Translations under genes and position numbers: made by a program
In this document: positions 10,025 through 18,474 of the stretch, in pieces
Position numbering within the stretch: position 1 is the stretch's first letter
Layout of the letters: each line of letters starts with the position of its first letter
The notes under the pieces: generated by a model
What the model was told of the DNA's origin: nothing
What the model saw: only the letters and a program-made list of their open reading frames with translations
The model's database searches: none
Origin: JACVRX01 sp963819885
GTDB taxonomy: Bacteria > Actinomycetota > Actinomycetes > Jiangellales > Jiangellaceae
Direction of reading: 5' to 3'
DNA: 64,000 nucleotides
Assembly: GCA_963819885.1 (NCBI GenBank)
Contig: CAWFXV010000010.1
Coordinates: forward strand, 1 to 64,000

Positions 10025-10240
10025 CGAATCGCACCGATCGATCGTCCACAGCAAGCCTGCAGCGCCCTAATGGTTCAGTGCTCAGTGGCACGGCATCCCA
10101 GCAGCCATCACGCCTCCTCGTTCACCGGCGGGGGCACGATCTAGACATAGACCTCGATGGTCAGGGTCGAGTAGTGCTCACCCACCAGCGGACTCGACAC
10201 CACTCTGGCCGAGACCCAGGTGATGCATGCCCATTAGGGT
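10025..10240 (-). ncRNA. possible IS110 bridge RNA region
   Basis: IS110-group elements encode a bridge RNA in the non-coding stretch upstream of the recombinase. Here that stretch has several short inverted repeats, for example GTCGAG at about 10168 and CTCGAC at about 10191. I cannot identify the target- and donor-binding loops by eye, so the assignment rests on position and family. Confidence 0.25.
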
Positions 10241-10248
10241 CGGTCTTC

Positions 10249-10866
10249 GTGGAGGAGCCGCGTGACGATCGCGCACTGCGTGCCTCGGACGCGGATCGTG
10301 ACCGGGTCGCCGAGCAGTTGCGGCAAGCCGCTGGTGACGGCCGGCTCAGCATCGCCGAGCTGCAGGACAGGCTCGACACCCTCTACGCCGCCAAGACCTA
10401 CGGCGAGCTCGAGCCCGTCGTCGCGGACTTGCCGGACGCCGGCAAAGCGGAATCAGCGCTTGCCCCGAAGCTGGAGTCCGGCGATGTTTCAGCGCGAGTC
10501 GGCGGGACGCCGGTGGCCCGCACTGCCAAGGTCGTCTTCAGCGGCTTCACTCGGCGTGGCCAGTGGGTCGTGCCTTCCCATTACAGCGTGAAGACGGTCT
10601 TCGGTGGGGCGGAGCTGGACCTGCGGGATGCCCGGCTGGAGTCGCACGAGGTGACGATCGAGATCAAGGCCGTTTTCGGTGGCGTGGACATCATCGTTCC
10701 GGACGACGTGATCGCGATCGTGGACGGGACGGCGGTATTCGGCGGATTCGACGACAAGGTCTCGACCAGCCAGCCCGCGGCGGGAGCCCCGGTCGTCCGG
10801 ATCGGCGGCAAGGCCGTGTTCGGCGGCGTCTCCGTGCATCGGCGAACTGGGGACAGTTCGGGGTGA
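10249..10866 (+). CDS. DUF1707 / LiaF-like protein, first of tandem pair
   Basis: About 205 residues. The N-terminal DUF1707 domain (LRASDADRDRVAEQLRQAAG, then GRLSIAELQDRLDTLYAAKTYGEL) is followed by a beta-rich C-terminal part with repeated VFGGAELDL, VFGGVDIIVP, VFGGFD and VFGGVSV motifs, like LiaF/DUF2154 domains. No membrane segment, so probably cytoplasmic. GTG 10249 is the first start compatible with the domain; the ribosome site is weak. Its stop overlaps the next gene's start by 4 bases (GTGA). Function unknown; such proteins are often linked to cell-envelope stress. Confidence 0.75.
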   Translation: MEEPRDDRALRASDADRDRVAEQLRQAAGDGRLSIAELQDRLDTLYAAKTYGELEPVVADLPDAGKAESALAPKLESGDVSARVGGTPVARTAKVVFSGFTRRGQWVVPSHYSVKTVFGGAELDLRDARLESHEVTIEIKAVFGGVDIIVPDDVIAIVDGTAVFGGFDDKVSTSQPAAGAPVVRIGGKAVFGGVSVHRRTGDSSG

Positions 10867-11498
10867 CCGACGAGCCAGCCGCAAGCACCCCTCGTGATCT
10901 TCGCTGCTCCGACGTGGACCGAGACCGGGTCGCCGAGGCACTGCGACAGGCGGCCGGTGACGGACGACTGACCCTCTCCGAACTCGAAGAACGGCTCGAC
11001 GCCGCGTTCCGTGCGCGCACCTACGGCGAGCTGGAGCCGCTCACTGCCGACCTGCCGCAGGGACCGTACCCCGTGCCAGGTCTGTCGGCATCGGCCCCGG
11101 TTTCGCGTCCATCCCCTGGATCTTCGCTGCCCGCTGCCCGGTTCGAACGGGTCATGACGGTGCTGGGTGACGAGCAGCGGTCCGGCCGGTGGGAGGTCCC
11201 GGCCAGGCTCGACGTCACCTGCCTGCTCGGCGAGGTCAAGCTCGACTTCACCGAGGCGATCGTCCGGCATCGCGACGTCGTCGTCCAGGTGGCCGCGATC
11301 TTGGGCAGTGTCACGTTGATCGTGCCGGACGGCATCGACGTCCGGCTGGATCTCAGCGCGACGATCCTCGCAGAGGGGAACCATCGGACCGGCCCGGTGA
11401 CGCCGGGCGGCCCGATCTACTGGGTCCGCGGCTTCGTCGTCCTCGGCGATGTCACCGTCCGGCCGGCTCGAAAGCGGCGGTCGCTGTTCGGCCGGTGA
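10863..11498 (+). CDS. DUF1707 / LiaF-like protein, second of tandem pair
   Basis: Protein of 211 residues with the same layout as its upstream neighbour: DUF1707 (CSDVDRDRVAEALRQAAG, GRLTLSELEERLDAAFRARTYGEL), a proline-serine linker, then a LiaF-like region with GEVKLDF and LGSVTLIVPDGIDV. It starts at GTG 10863, which overlaps the upstream TGA, so the two are translationally coupled. The FGG repeats are more degenerate here. The pair looks like an old tandem duplication whose products may interact. Confidence 0.8.
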   Translation: MTDEPAASTPRDLRCSDVDRDRVAEALRQAAGDGRLTLSELEERLDAAFRARTYGELEPLTADLPQGPYPVPGLSASAPVSRPSPGSSLPAARFERVMTVLGDEQRSGRWEVPARLDVTCLLGEVKLDFTEAIVRHRDVVVQVAAILGSVTLIVPDGIDVRLDLSATILAEGNHRTGPVTPGGPIYWVRGFVVLGDVTVRPARKRRSLFGR

Positions 11499-11629
11499 GC
11501 CGGGGAGCCAGCCCCGGGCCCGCCTCTCCATGATCAACTGGTCGCGAGTTGCACGACTCGCCCGGCGTGTCGCGGCAGTTGCGACCAGTCTGCAAGGCTG
11601 GCGCCCCAGAGCTGACGCAAATGCGGCGC

Positions 11630-11635
11630 TAGACT
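11630..11635 (+). promoter_or_regulatory. -10 element, leaderless molybdate operon
   Basis: TAGACT ends 7 bases before the GTG at 11643. No ribosome site is present, so the operon probably begins with a leaderless transcript. Confidence 0.5.
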
Positions 11636-11642
11636 GCCTCTC

Positions 11643-12047
11643 GTGCCGCATTTTCGGATCTCAGACGCTGCTCGGCTGCTGGGTGTCAGTGACGACTCGC
11701 TGCGCCGCTGGGCCGATGCCGGCCGGGTAGCGCTCACCCACGACGATGCTGGTCGGCTGGTGGTCGACGGCGCCGAGCTGGCCCGAATCGCTCGCGAGAT
11801 CGTTCCGGCGGAATCCCCGTTGCCGCTGCCGAGGGAGTCGGCTCGCAACCATTTCCCCGGGATCGTCACCGACGTCCGCCGCGACGGGGTCATGGCACAA
11901 GTCGAGATCCAAGCCGGCCCGCACCGGGTGGTGTCGCTGATGAGCCGGGAGGCGGCCGACGAGCTGGGTTTGGAAATCGGAGTGGCCGCGATCGCGTCGG
12001 TCAAGGCCACCGCGGTGGTGATCGATATTCCGGGAGCCGGATCGTGA
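11643..12047 (+). CDS. HTH-TOBE molybdate-responsive regulator / molbindin
   Basis: Protein of 134 residues. The N-terminal ~55 residues are a MerR-type helix-turn-helix (FRISDAARLLGVSDDSLRRWADAGRV). The C-terminal ~65 residues form a single TOBE/Mop molybdate-binding domain (NHFPGIVTDVRRDGVMAQVEIQ, then AADELGLEIGVAAIASVKAT). It is the first gene of a molybdate uptake operon and overlaps modA by GTGA. It most likely senses molybdate and controls this operon. The architecture differs from E. coli ModE, which has a winged helix and two TOBE copies. Confidence 0.85.
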   Translation: MPHFRISDAARLLGVSDDSLRRWADAGRVALTHDDAGRLVVDGAELARIAREIVPAESPLPLPRESARNHFPGIVTDVRRDGVMAQVEIQAGPHRVVSLMSREAADELGLEIGVAAIASVKATAVVIDIPGAGS

Positions 12048-12841
12048 ACAGGGTCTGGGCACTGGCTGCGACAGCCCTCGGCGTGGTCCTCCTCGCGGCT
12101 TGCGGCAGTGGCGGCGAGTCGGAAGAGCAGGCGGCTCGTGCGGAAACGACCGCGACCGTGACCGTTACCGGCACGGTGACGGTTCTGGCAGCCGCGTCCC
12201 TCACCGAGTCGTTCGAGCAGCTCGGCGAGCAGCTGACTGCGGACAACCCCGGTCTGGACGTGGTCTTCTCCTTTGGCCCGAGTTCCGGGCTGGTCGAGCA
12301 GGTGCTCGCGGGAGCGCCGGCCGACGTGCTGGCGACCGCCGACACCCGGACGATGGACGAGGCTGTTGCCGGCAACGCCATCGATGGCGAGCCGCGGGTA
12401 TTCGCCCGCAACACCCTCACGCTGGCCGTTCCGGCGGGTAATCCCGGCGCGGTCACCGGTCTGGCTGATCTGGCCCGGGCCGAGCTGCGAATCGCCATCT
12501 GCGAACCGGAGGTGCCCTGCGGTGCAGCCTCCGAGCGCCTGCTCGCGGCAGCGGGCGTCACGGCCGCTCCTGACACGCTGACGACCGACGTGAAGGAGGC
12601 CACCTCGCTGGTCTCACTCGGCGAGGTGGACGCTGCCCTGATCTATCGGACCGACGCCGCGGCGGCTGGTGACACGGTGGAAAACATCGAGGTGCCCGAG
12701 GCGGACGAGGTGGTCAACGACTACCCGGTGGCCATCTTGGTGGACGCGCCCAACCCGGAAGGGGCTCAGGTCGTCGTCGACGCGATCACCGGCACACCCG
12801 GGCAGGCCATTCTCGCCGATGCGGGCTTCCTGGAGCCCTGA
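12044..12841 (+). CDS. modA: molybdate ABC transporter substrate-binding lipoprotein
   Basis: Protein of 265 residues with a lipoprotein signal (lipobox LLAAC at residues 17-21), an acidic linker, then the ModA fold: VLAAASLTESFEQLGEQL, VVFSFGPSSGLVEQVLAGAPADVLATAD, and LTLAVPAGNP. It binds molybdate or tungstate at the outer face of the membrane. GTG start overlaps the upstream regulator by 4 bases. modB begins 6 bases after its stop. Confidence 0.93.
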   Translation: MNRVWALAATALGVVLLAACGSGGESEEQAARAETTATVTVTGTVTVLAAASLTESFEQLGEQLTADNPGLDVVFSFGPSSGLVEQVLAGAPADVLATADTRTMDEAVAGNAIDGEPRVFARNTLTLAVPAGNPGAVTGLADLARAELRIAICEPEVPCGAASERLLAAAGVTAAPDTLTTDVKEATSLVSLGEVDAALIYRTDAAAAGDTVENIEVPEADEVVNDYPVAILVDAPNPEGAQVVVDAITGTPGQAILADAGFLEP

Positions 12842-12847
12842 CCTCGG

Positions 12848-13657
12848 GTGACCTGGCACAAGACCGGACGAGCCGATGCCCGGGTGCCGGTCGGGCTGGT
12901 CATTCCGTCGGTCCTCGGGCTGGGGTTGTTGCTCCTGCCGCTGGTCGGGCTGGCCGCCCGGGTGCCGTGGAGCCGCCTCGGGGAGATCCTCACTTCGCCT
13001 GACGTCCTGAGCGCGTTGCGCCTGTCGCTGACGACGGCGGCGATCACGACGGCTGTGTGCCTCGTTTGCGGTGTGCCGCTCGCCTGGCTGCTCGCCCGAA
13101 CCGAGCTGCCGGGCCGGTCCCTGCTGCGTGGACTGGTCACCGTCCCGCTTGTGCTGCCGCCGGTGATCGGCGGCGTGGCGTTGCTCGTGACCTTCGGTCG
13201 GCGCGGCCTGCTGGGCGAGTGGCTCTACGAGACGTTCGGCATTTCGCTGCCGTTCACCACGACGGCTGTTGTGATGGCGCAGTCGTTCGTCGCCATGCCG
13301 TTTCTCGTCGTGGCCGTCGAGGGTGCGCTGCGAACGGCCGACCGCCGGTTCGAGGACGTCGCCGCAACGCTGGGAGCGTCGGGGTGGACGACGTTCCGGC
13401 GAGTCACCCTGCCGGCCGTCGCTCCGGGCGTGTTGGCCGGTGCCGTCTTGTGCTGGGCCCGTGCGCTCGGCGAGTTCGGTGCGACGGTGACGTTCGCCGG
13501 CAGTTATCCCGGCACGACTCGCACGATGCCGGTGGCGGCGTATGCGGCCATCAACGCGGGAGAGGTCGATACGGCGATCGTGTTGAGTTTGTTGATGATC
13601 GTGGTGTCGGTGACGATCCTGGTGGCGCTGCGTGACCGCTGGGTGCGAAGCGCATGA
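12848..13657 (+). CDS. modB: molybdate ABC transporter permease
   Basis: Protein of 269 residues with about six membrane segments and the binding-protein-dependent permease loop (EDVAATLGASGWTTFRRVTLPAV), which docks with the ATPase. PLVLPPVIGGVALL and GEFGATVTFAGSYPGTTRTMP are typical of ModB/CysTW-type permeases. Starts at GTG 12848 and overlaps modC by ATGA. Confidence 0.93.
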   Translation: MTWHKTGRADARVPVGLVIPSVLGLGLLLLPLVGLAARVPWSRLGEILTSPDVLSALRLSLTTAAITTAVCLVCGVPLAWLLARTELPGRSLLRGLVTVPLVLPPVIGGVALLVTFGRRGLLGEWLYETFGISLPFTTTAVVMAQSFVAMPFLVVAVEGALRTADRRFEDVAATLGASGWTTFRRVTLPAVAPGVLAGAVLCWARALGEFGATVTFAGSYPGTTRTMPVAAYAAINAGEVDTAIVLSLLMIVVSVTILVALRDRWVRSA

Positions 13658-14706
13658 GCCTGTCTGTGCGCATGACCGTCCAACGGTCGAGCTTTCGATT
13701 GGACGTAGGCATCACGGTCGACGACGGCGAGGCGGTGGTGCTGCTTGGCCCCAACGGCGCCGGAAAATCGACGGTGCTCAGTGTGCTCGCAGGCCTCCTC
13801 CGGCCGGAATCAGGCCGCATCGTGTCCGACGACCTGGTCTTGGTCGACACGAGTGCCAGAGTTCACCTGGCGCCCCAAGAACGTCACGTCGGCTTGGTAG
13901 TCCAGGACTACCTGCTGTTTCCCCATTTGTCGGTGCTGGAGAACGTCGCCTTCGGGCTGCGGTCACGGGGCACGCCGCGAGAGGCCGCTCGAGCCGAGGC
14001 GAGGTCGTGGCTCGAGCGGCTGGACGTCGCTGCCCTTGGATCCCGCCGCCCCGGCCAACTCTCCGGTGGTCAAGCCCAGCGCGTCGCACTGGCCCGCGCG
14101 CTGGCGGTGCAGCCGCGCATCTTGCTGCTCGACGAGCCGCTGGCCGCACTCGACGCCGGTACTCGACCAGCTGTCCGGGCAGACTTGCGTCGTCACCTCA
14201 GCGGCTATGCCGGGGCCACGATCCTCGTCACCCATGATCCATTGGAGGCGTTGGTCCTTGCCGACCGGATTGTCGTCCTCGAGGACGGATCTGTCGTTCA
14301 GGATGGCTCGCCCAGCGAGCTGGCTCGGCATCCACGCACCGACTACGTTGCTCGCGTCGTCGGCCTCAACCTGTTGCGTGGCGACGGGCGCGATCGGCGG
14401 GCGGCCATCGGCGGTTCAGCATCTGTCGCTCTGGCACACGATGTTTCCGGCCCCGTATACATGGCGTTTCCGCCGACAGCCGTCACGCTCAGCCCACGCC
14501 GGCCCGAGGGATCTGCTCGCAATGCGTGGCCGGGGGTCATCGTCGACCTCGAGCAACATGGCGACTTGGTACGAGTCACGATCGAAGGGACCGTGGGGTT
14601 GCTGGCCGACGTGACACCGCTTGCGGTTGCCGAGATGTCTCTCCAGCCGGGTCTCGCGGTGTGGTCGTCGGTGAAAGCGACCGAGATCGACGTCTACCCG
14701 GCCTGA
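13654..14706 (+). CDS. modC: molybdate ABC transporter ATP-binding protein
   Basis: Protein of 350 residues. Walker A GPNGAGKST, Q-loop region VGLVVQDYLLFPHLSVLENV, signature LSGGQAQRVALARAL, Walker B ILLLDEPLAALD and switch histidine in LVTHDPLEAL. A TOBE-like domain occupies the C-terminal ~70 residues. Energises molybdate import with ModA and ModB. It overlaps modB by 4 bases and the convergent xseB by 13 bases at the 3' end. Confidence 0.93.
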   Translation: MSLSVRMTVQRSSFRLDVGITVDDGEAVVLLGPNGAGKSTVLSVLAGLLRPESGRIVSDDLVLVDTSARVHLAPQERHVGLVVQDYLLFPHLSVLENVAFGLRSRGTPREAARAEARSWLERLDVAALGSRRPGQLSGGQAQRVALARALAVQPRILLLDEPLAALDAGTRPAVRADLRRHLSGYAGATILVTHDPLEALVLADRIVVLEDGSVVQDGSPSELARHPRTDYVARVVGLNLLRGDGRDRRAAIGGSASVALAHDVSGPVYMAFPPTAVTLSPRRPEGSARNAWPGVIVDLEQHGDLVRVTIEGTVGLLADVTPLAVAEMSLQPGLAVWSSVKATEIDVYPA

Positions 14707-14936
14707 GCACCGGCGTCTGTGTTACCCGTCGCGGCGTCCAGCCGGACGCGCGCCGCGTCGAGGTATCGCTCGCAGAGGCTTGCCAGGTCCTCGCCGCGCT
14801 GCCACAACGCAAGGGACTGTTCGAGTGTGGTGCCCCCGGCCTCGAGCTGCGCGACGATCTGGACCAGCTCGTCGCGCGCCTGCTCGTAGGTCGGTTCCTG
14901 GGGATCCGCGACAGCATCGTCGGGTGTCGCGGGCAT
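14694..14936 (-). CDS. xseB: exodeoxyribonuclease VII small subunit
   Basis: Protein of 80 residues with the XseB signature YEQARDELVQIVAQLEAGGTTLEQSLALWQRGEDL. It assembles with XseA into the single-strand nuclease ExoVII. Start ATG 14936. In most actinobacteria xseB lies immediately beside xseA; here xseA starts 7.0 kb away at 21970 and the two genes are separated by 5.75 kb of accessory DNA. Confidence 0.93.
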   Translation of the reverse strand: MPATPDDAVADPQEPTYEQARDELVQIVAQLEAGGTTLEQSLALWQRGEDLASLCERYLDAARVRLDAATGNTDAGAQAG

Positions 14937-15094
14937 GGCGGCCACCCTAGTCGCCGCCGAATGCGTACTCGCCGTCGCCCAACCATTGAGCTTGGGATGG
15001 CTCGATTGGACTTGACCGATGTGACGGTCGACGCTGAGCGGGGAGACCACCTCGGCTCGCCCTTCTGGTTTGGTCATCCCTGCGGAGGTGCGCG

Positions 15095-15265
15095 GTGCGT
15101 GCAGGCGTCTGGGTGGTGCCACACTTTCGCCGGCGCGGGATTACCCGTCGGCTGATCGAGGGACTGATCGCGACAGGACCGCAGGAGGCCATCCCGCCGG
15201 TCCACGAGGGGCCGTCCAGAACGTCAAGGACGACATCGCCGTTGTGAAGGAGCGTGGCACCACAT
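15095..15265 (+). pseudogene. GNAT acetyltransferase relic, fragment 1
   Basis: A short open stretch encodes VWVVPHFRRRGITRRLIEG, the acetyl-CoA-binding motif A of GNAT enzymes (RRRGITRRL equals the R/Q-x-x-G-x-G/A loop). The sequence before and after it has no continuing homology. The DNA at 15110-15175 is about three-quarters identical to that at 15408-15473, so this is a diverged partial duplicate of the next relic. Confidence 0.55.
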
Positions 15266-15309
15266 GAGCGACCAATACGCCGTATCCCCGACGAACGCCG
15301 ATGCGACTC

Positions 15310-15655
15310 GTCACTGTGGGTCGTGCCCGCAGCAGAGGGCGAATAGTGGGCATGGTGCGATCGTCGCGGATAGGAGGCTGAGCCGTGGCAACGACATGTG
15401 GAATCGGTCTGGGTGGAGCCGCAGTTCCGTCGGCGCGGAATCACCCGTTGGCTGATGGAGGGATCTGATCAGATGGGAGCGGCGGTGCGGGAGTCAGAGA
15501 ACTGGTGATTTGGGTATTTGAGAGGCAACGATCGAGCCCGACGAGTATACGAGCGGTTGGGCTTCACGCCTACAGGTGAGAGTCAATTTCTTTCGGATAG
15601 GAGACTCGGACCGCGTTGAGGAGCGCCTGATTCCTTCAGATAGCGACGTCGAGTA
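15310..15655 (+). pseudogene. GNAT acetyltransferase relic, fragment 2
   Basis: Different frames encode consecutive GNAT pieces: GRIVGMVRS (about 15335-15365), VWVEPQFRRRGITRWLMEG (about 15408-15465, motif A), ARRVYERLGFTPTGES (about 15535-15590, motif B) and SDRVEERLIPSDSDVE ending in a stop at 15653. Linking them needs at least three frameshifts and the removal of in-frame stops, so the gene is dead. Substrate unknown. Confidence 0.65.
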
Positions 15656-15659
15656 GTGC

Positions 15660-16785
15660 GCGAACGTGAACTCCATGGGTGACAACGGGATAGAGTCAGG
15701 GTTACCGAACTCAGCTGCACGCCAGTTCTTTAACTCAAGTATGTCGAATGCATCTGCAACAGTTATCGACGTGGCGAGACAGACGGCAGTCAGATGCAAA
15801 CCTGATGACGGTCTTCTTGCCATGACATCAAGAAAGGTTGAACATAGTTGCGGGGTAATCTTCGCTTGCCTGCTCTGCCGGCCGCCTGGATGGAACGCAT
15901 CGCTTGAACGGCTTCATTAGTCTCCACCTTCTAAGCAGCGTTAGAGATCTGGTCGAGCAAGATTAGCCGAGCGGCAGTGAATACTTCCCAATAGAGTGCT
16001 AGTAGCGTGGGACAAGGCCTCGCCGATAGCCGATAAGGGCATAGAGCCCTTCGGCGAGCAGATCGCCGAACTCTTCATGTGCAGCCCGAGTGGGATCCTG
16101 GAATGGGTTGTATTCGAGATGACGAGCGCAGTCCGACACAGGGCAAGTCACCGCGGGCGGCATGATCGATAAAGAAGAACCAATCCTCGTTATATATATC
16201 GGGAAAGAACGACAAGGGTAGGTGATCGTAGTTGACGTTGACGGCTAGCGCTGCTCCCCAATAAAGTTGTCTTGATTGGCACCACAGATCGGTTGGCGTG
16301 GCAAACAACAGAATTATCTGGATATTGCTCGGGTGATTAGCCCAGCGACCTGATGATCTCTAGCTGAGCTGACAACTTGGTCAGTTGCAGGCGGCATGCA
16401 GCCCGAAGATGTCGTCGTCCAAGATAGACTGATCTTGGTGCCAACCAAGTCAGGCTGGGCGAGCAATCAGCCCGATATTGCGCTTCAAGCTAAGATCACT
16501 CTCTCGGTAGGCGTTGGCAGATCGGAGATCCGGCAGTGCGTGGATGTCTGATAGCGTAAAGTATTCATGGCCGTAGCCTTCCGGCACCTCGACGACAAGC
16601 GCTCGACAGCCAACCGTAGACGCCGCACGAGGATGCCACGTCATCCGCAACACGAGACTCGCGACTTGCTGAGGACTACCAGTAATGTGCCGGACTCGGC
16701 CGCGAGGCGGATCGACCGTGCTCAAGGTGGCTTGCGTCGGCGGAGCGCTCGGCACGACGATGGCATTCGAAAGGCGCATGGCGGC
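15660..16785 (-). pseudogene. glycosyltransferase-like gene, multiply frameshifted
   Basis: Read on the minus strand from 16779, pieces in successive frames line up as one protein: MRLSNAIVVPSAPPT, IRLAAESGTLLVVLSKS, DLSLKRNIGLIAR, DQSILDDDIFGL (a DxD-like acidic cluster), IYNEDWFFFIDHAARGDL, EYNPFQDPTRAAHEEFGDLL, YWEVFTAARLILLDQI and VADAFDILELKNWRAAEFG. I recall this order from an uncharacterised actinobacterial glycosyltransferase-like family. At least five frameshifts and a stop separate the pieces. It follows the XRE pseudogene in the same direction, as if the two once formed an operon. The DNA is clearly AT-richer than the neighbouring core genes. Confidence 0.6.
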
Positions 16786-16917
16786 TACGCCGTTGACGGC
16801 GGATCGACTGTGGAGACAGGTCGTGCATCAAGCTGTCGATGTGAGAGTTTCTGGCGTACTTCTCTTCTTCTGCAAGCAGGAGTGATAGGGCGATGTCCAA
16901 GAGCCGGAGGCGCCGCG

Positions 16918-18026
16918 CTACACTGTGTCGATCAGATGAGCCGTGTACTCCGCACCTATCGGCCATTCAAAGAGCCTGGTAGCAGAATTGCTCATATCTG
17001 GTGACAGGGCCTGACCTTGCAATGACAGGTACCCGAAGCAACAACGCAAACTCACCCTATCGGAAAACGATCTAGCTATATAAGCCTCATTGGCGTCACG
17101 CACCTGGCATCCGGTAAGCGACCGAACTGCCCCAAGGACACCGCGACTATGTATACCATTACAAATCGTCAGAGTTCGACTTCGCGTTAAACGGATTTGA
17201 TACGCGAGCTAGTAGAGCGACATCCTCGATGAGCTCAGTCTCATCGTCGGGCGCCCAGGTTGGATAGAAGCGCTGTTCAGCGGATTCTCTCGGCGTGGAC
17301 ATTGAAGATACTCGCCGGTGTTGACGCGCTTGTCCTCGATCTGTCGTATAGGGTAAATTGCTCAAGGTTCTCAGCAAGTGCCGCGTAAGCATCGTTCCAG
17401 CCGACTCCGCCGAGCAGGACGACATGACCGGATAGGTCATCAGCTTGAACTTCGGATGCCAATACATGAAACACGCCATAGCTCGGAGAGTTCTCTGCTC
17501 GTATGTGGCCGTGCAACTCGATCAGCGCATCAAGGTCGCCGTACAGATACATACGCGTGTAATTAGGATCCCCTGGCAAGGCAAGCGGGCCACGGGCAGA
17601 TTCAGGAGTCTCGGGACAGATGATCGTGACGCGGACCAGGGTCGTCGAAGAACCAAGATCGGCGCGATACGGGCGCCTCGTGTCCCTTTGTGCCACGCGC
17701 AGCCGCCGAGAATTCGCGGAGTTCATCGTGTAGCGAGTCGTATACGATCAATCTCGTCGGGACTTGAGCTCTGTCAGTGGGATCAGATGTGGCTCGCCAG
17801 CGAGCGATCGCGGGGTTGCAAAGAAACGGGCGTAGCGCTCCAACCGGGCTTCAGGAGGGGTGGACGGCCGCTGCACGTTTTCCCACGAGGACACGGTTGC
17901 GGGCCCAACCTGCTGCTCAGGACTGAATGCAGCGGCCAGAGCGGCCTGAGTGACCGAAGCCTCCTCTCTCAACTGACGAAGGCGGAGGGCTAGCCGTATC
18001 GCGGCTGGCGTTGGTTGTCCTGGCAC
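16918..18026 (-). pseudogene. XRE-family HTH protein with large C-terminal domain, frameshifted
   Basis: The N-terminal 92 residues are intact: an XRE helix-turn-helix (IRLALRLRQLREEASVTQAAL, then ATVSSWENVQRPSTPPEARL). The rest is spread over several frames: LHDELREFSAAARG, VTIICPETPESARGPLALPG, DLDALIELHGHIRAENSP, LSGHVVLLGGVGWND, RFYPTWAPDDETELIEDVAL, GIHSRGVLGAVRSLT, RDANEAYIARSF and SNSATRLFEWPIG. These match, from memory, a common Streptomyces-type protein in which the HTH is fused to an uncharacterised ~300-residue domain. At least four frameshifts. The separate N-terminal DNA-binding domain could still be made. Confidence 0.65.
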
Positions 18027-18126
18027 GCTCTACCCCCAGCACTGCCAAATGATCAAGCCCGGGCAACTTATAGGGCCTCTATGCCCAGACATCAAGTACC
18101 GCACGGACGAGCAGTGTAATTGTGTC

Positions 18127-18155
18127 TTGACCGTTATCTTTTGACAAGCTAGTCT
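18127..18155 (+). promoter_or_regulatory. sigma70-type promoter, upstream of tandem pair
   Basis: TTGACC (18127-18132), 17-base spacer, TAGTCT (18150-18155). Both hexamers and the spacing are near consensus, in AT-rich DNA. It points towards the membrane-protein cluster at 18475-19937, leaving about 310 untranslated bases. Confidence 0.5.
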
Positions 18156-18179
18156 GAGGCTCGAGCGAGTAAGGTGAAG

Positions 18180-18208
18180 TTGAAACGACTCTAGTTAGAC
18201 TCTATCAT
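18180..18208 (+). promoter_or_regulatory. sigma70-type promoter, downstream of tandem pair
   Basis: TTGAAA (18180-18185), 17-base spacer, TATCAT (18203-18208), in the same direction as the promoter 53 bases upstream. A 6-bp inverted repeat AGACTC/GAGTCT spans the -10 and the start region and could be an operator. Confidence 0.5.
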
Positions 18209-18474
18209 ACTTTGGTAGCGCGACAGAGTCTCCGAGCTCCAGGAGCGTGGCCGATGGAATCGCAGCTTTCAGTCCTCGACCGTGATCCGGGCGGGCACGC
18301 CTACGCGAGGAACCGCGGAGACCGCGGTGATGCTCCCTGCCCCCGTGAACTCCGGCGAGCTTGCCCCTCTGCTGCTGCCTCGGATCGACCGGCTGTCGAC
18401 TGCAGGCAGGACCCGGCACCGAGGCATTCGACCAGCGGCCTCGGCAGGGACTCGACAGCTTCCTGGCCAGGGTC

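Larger units (their letters stand above)
8765..10240 (-). mobile_element. IS110-family insertion sequence (ends approximate)
   Basis: One transposase gene with short non-coding flanks, no obvious terminal inverted repeats and no target duplication, as expected of IS110 elements. The similar sequences TCTAGATA at 8764 and TCTAGACATA at 10140 lie just outside the gene on each side, but I cannot show that either is a real end. It is inserted between the SAM-binding gene and the DUF1707 pair. Confidence 0.6.
18027..18474. other. 448-base non-coding stretch at island boundary
   Basis: AT-rich on the left, with two tandem plus-strand promoters, and GC-rich from about 18240. Open frames exist in the GC-rich part (for example from GTG 18282) but none looks like a conserved protein. 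Confidence 0.5.
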
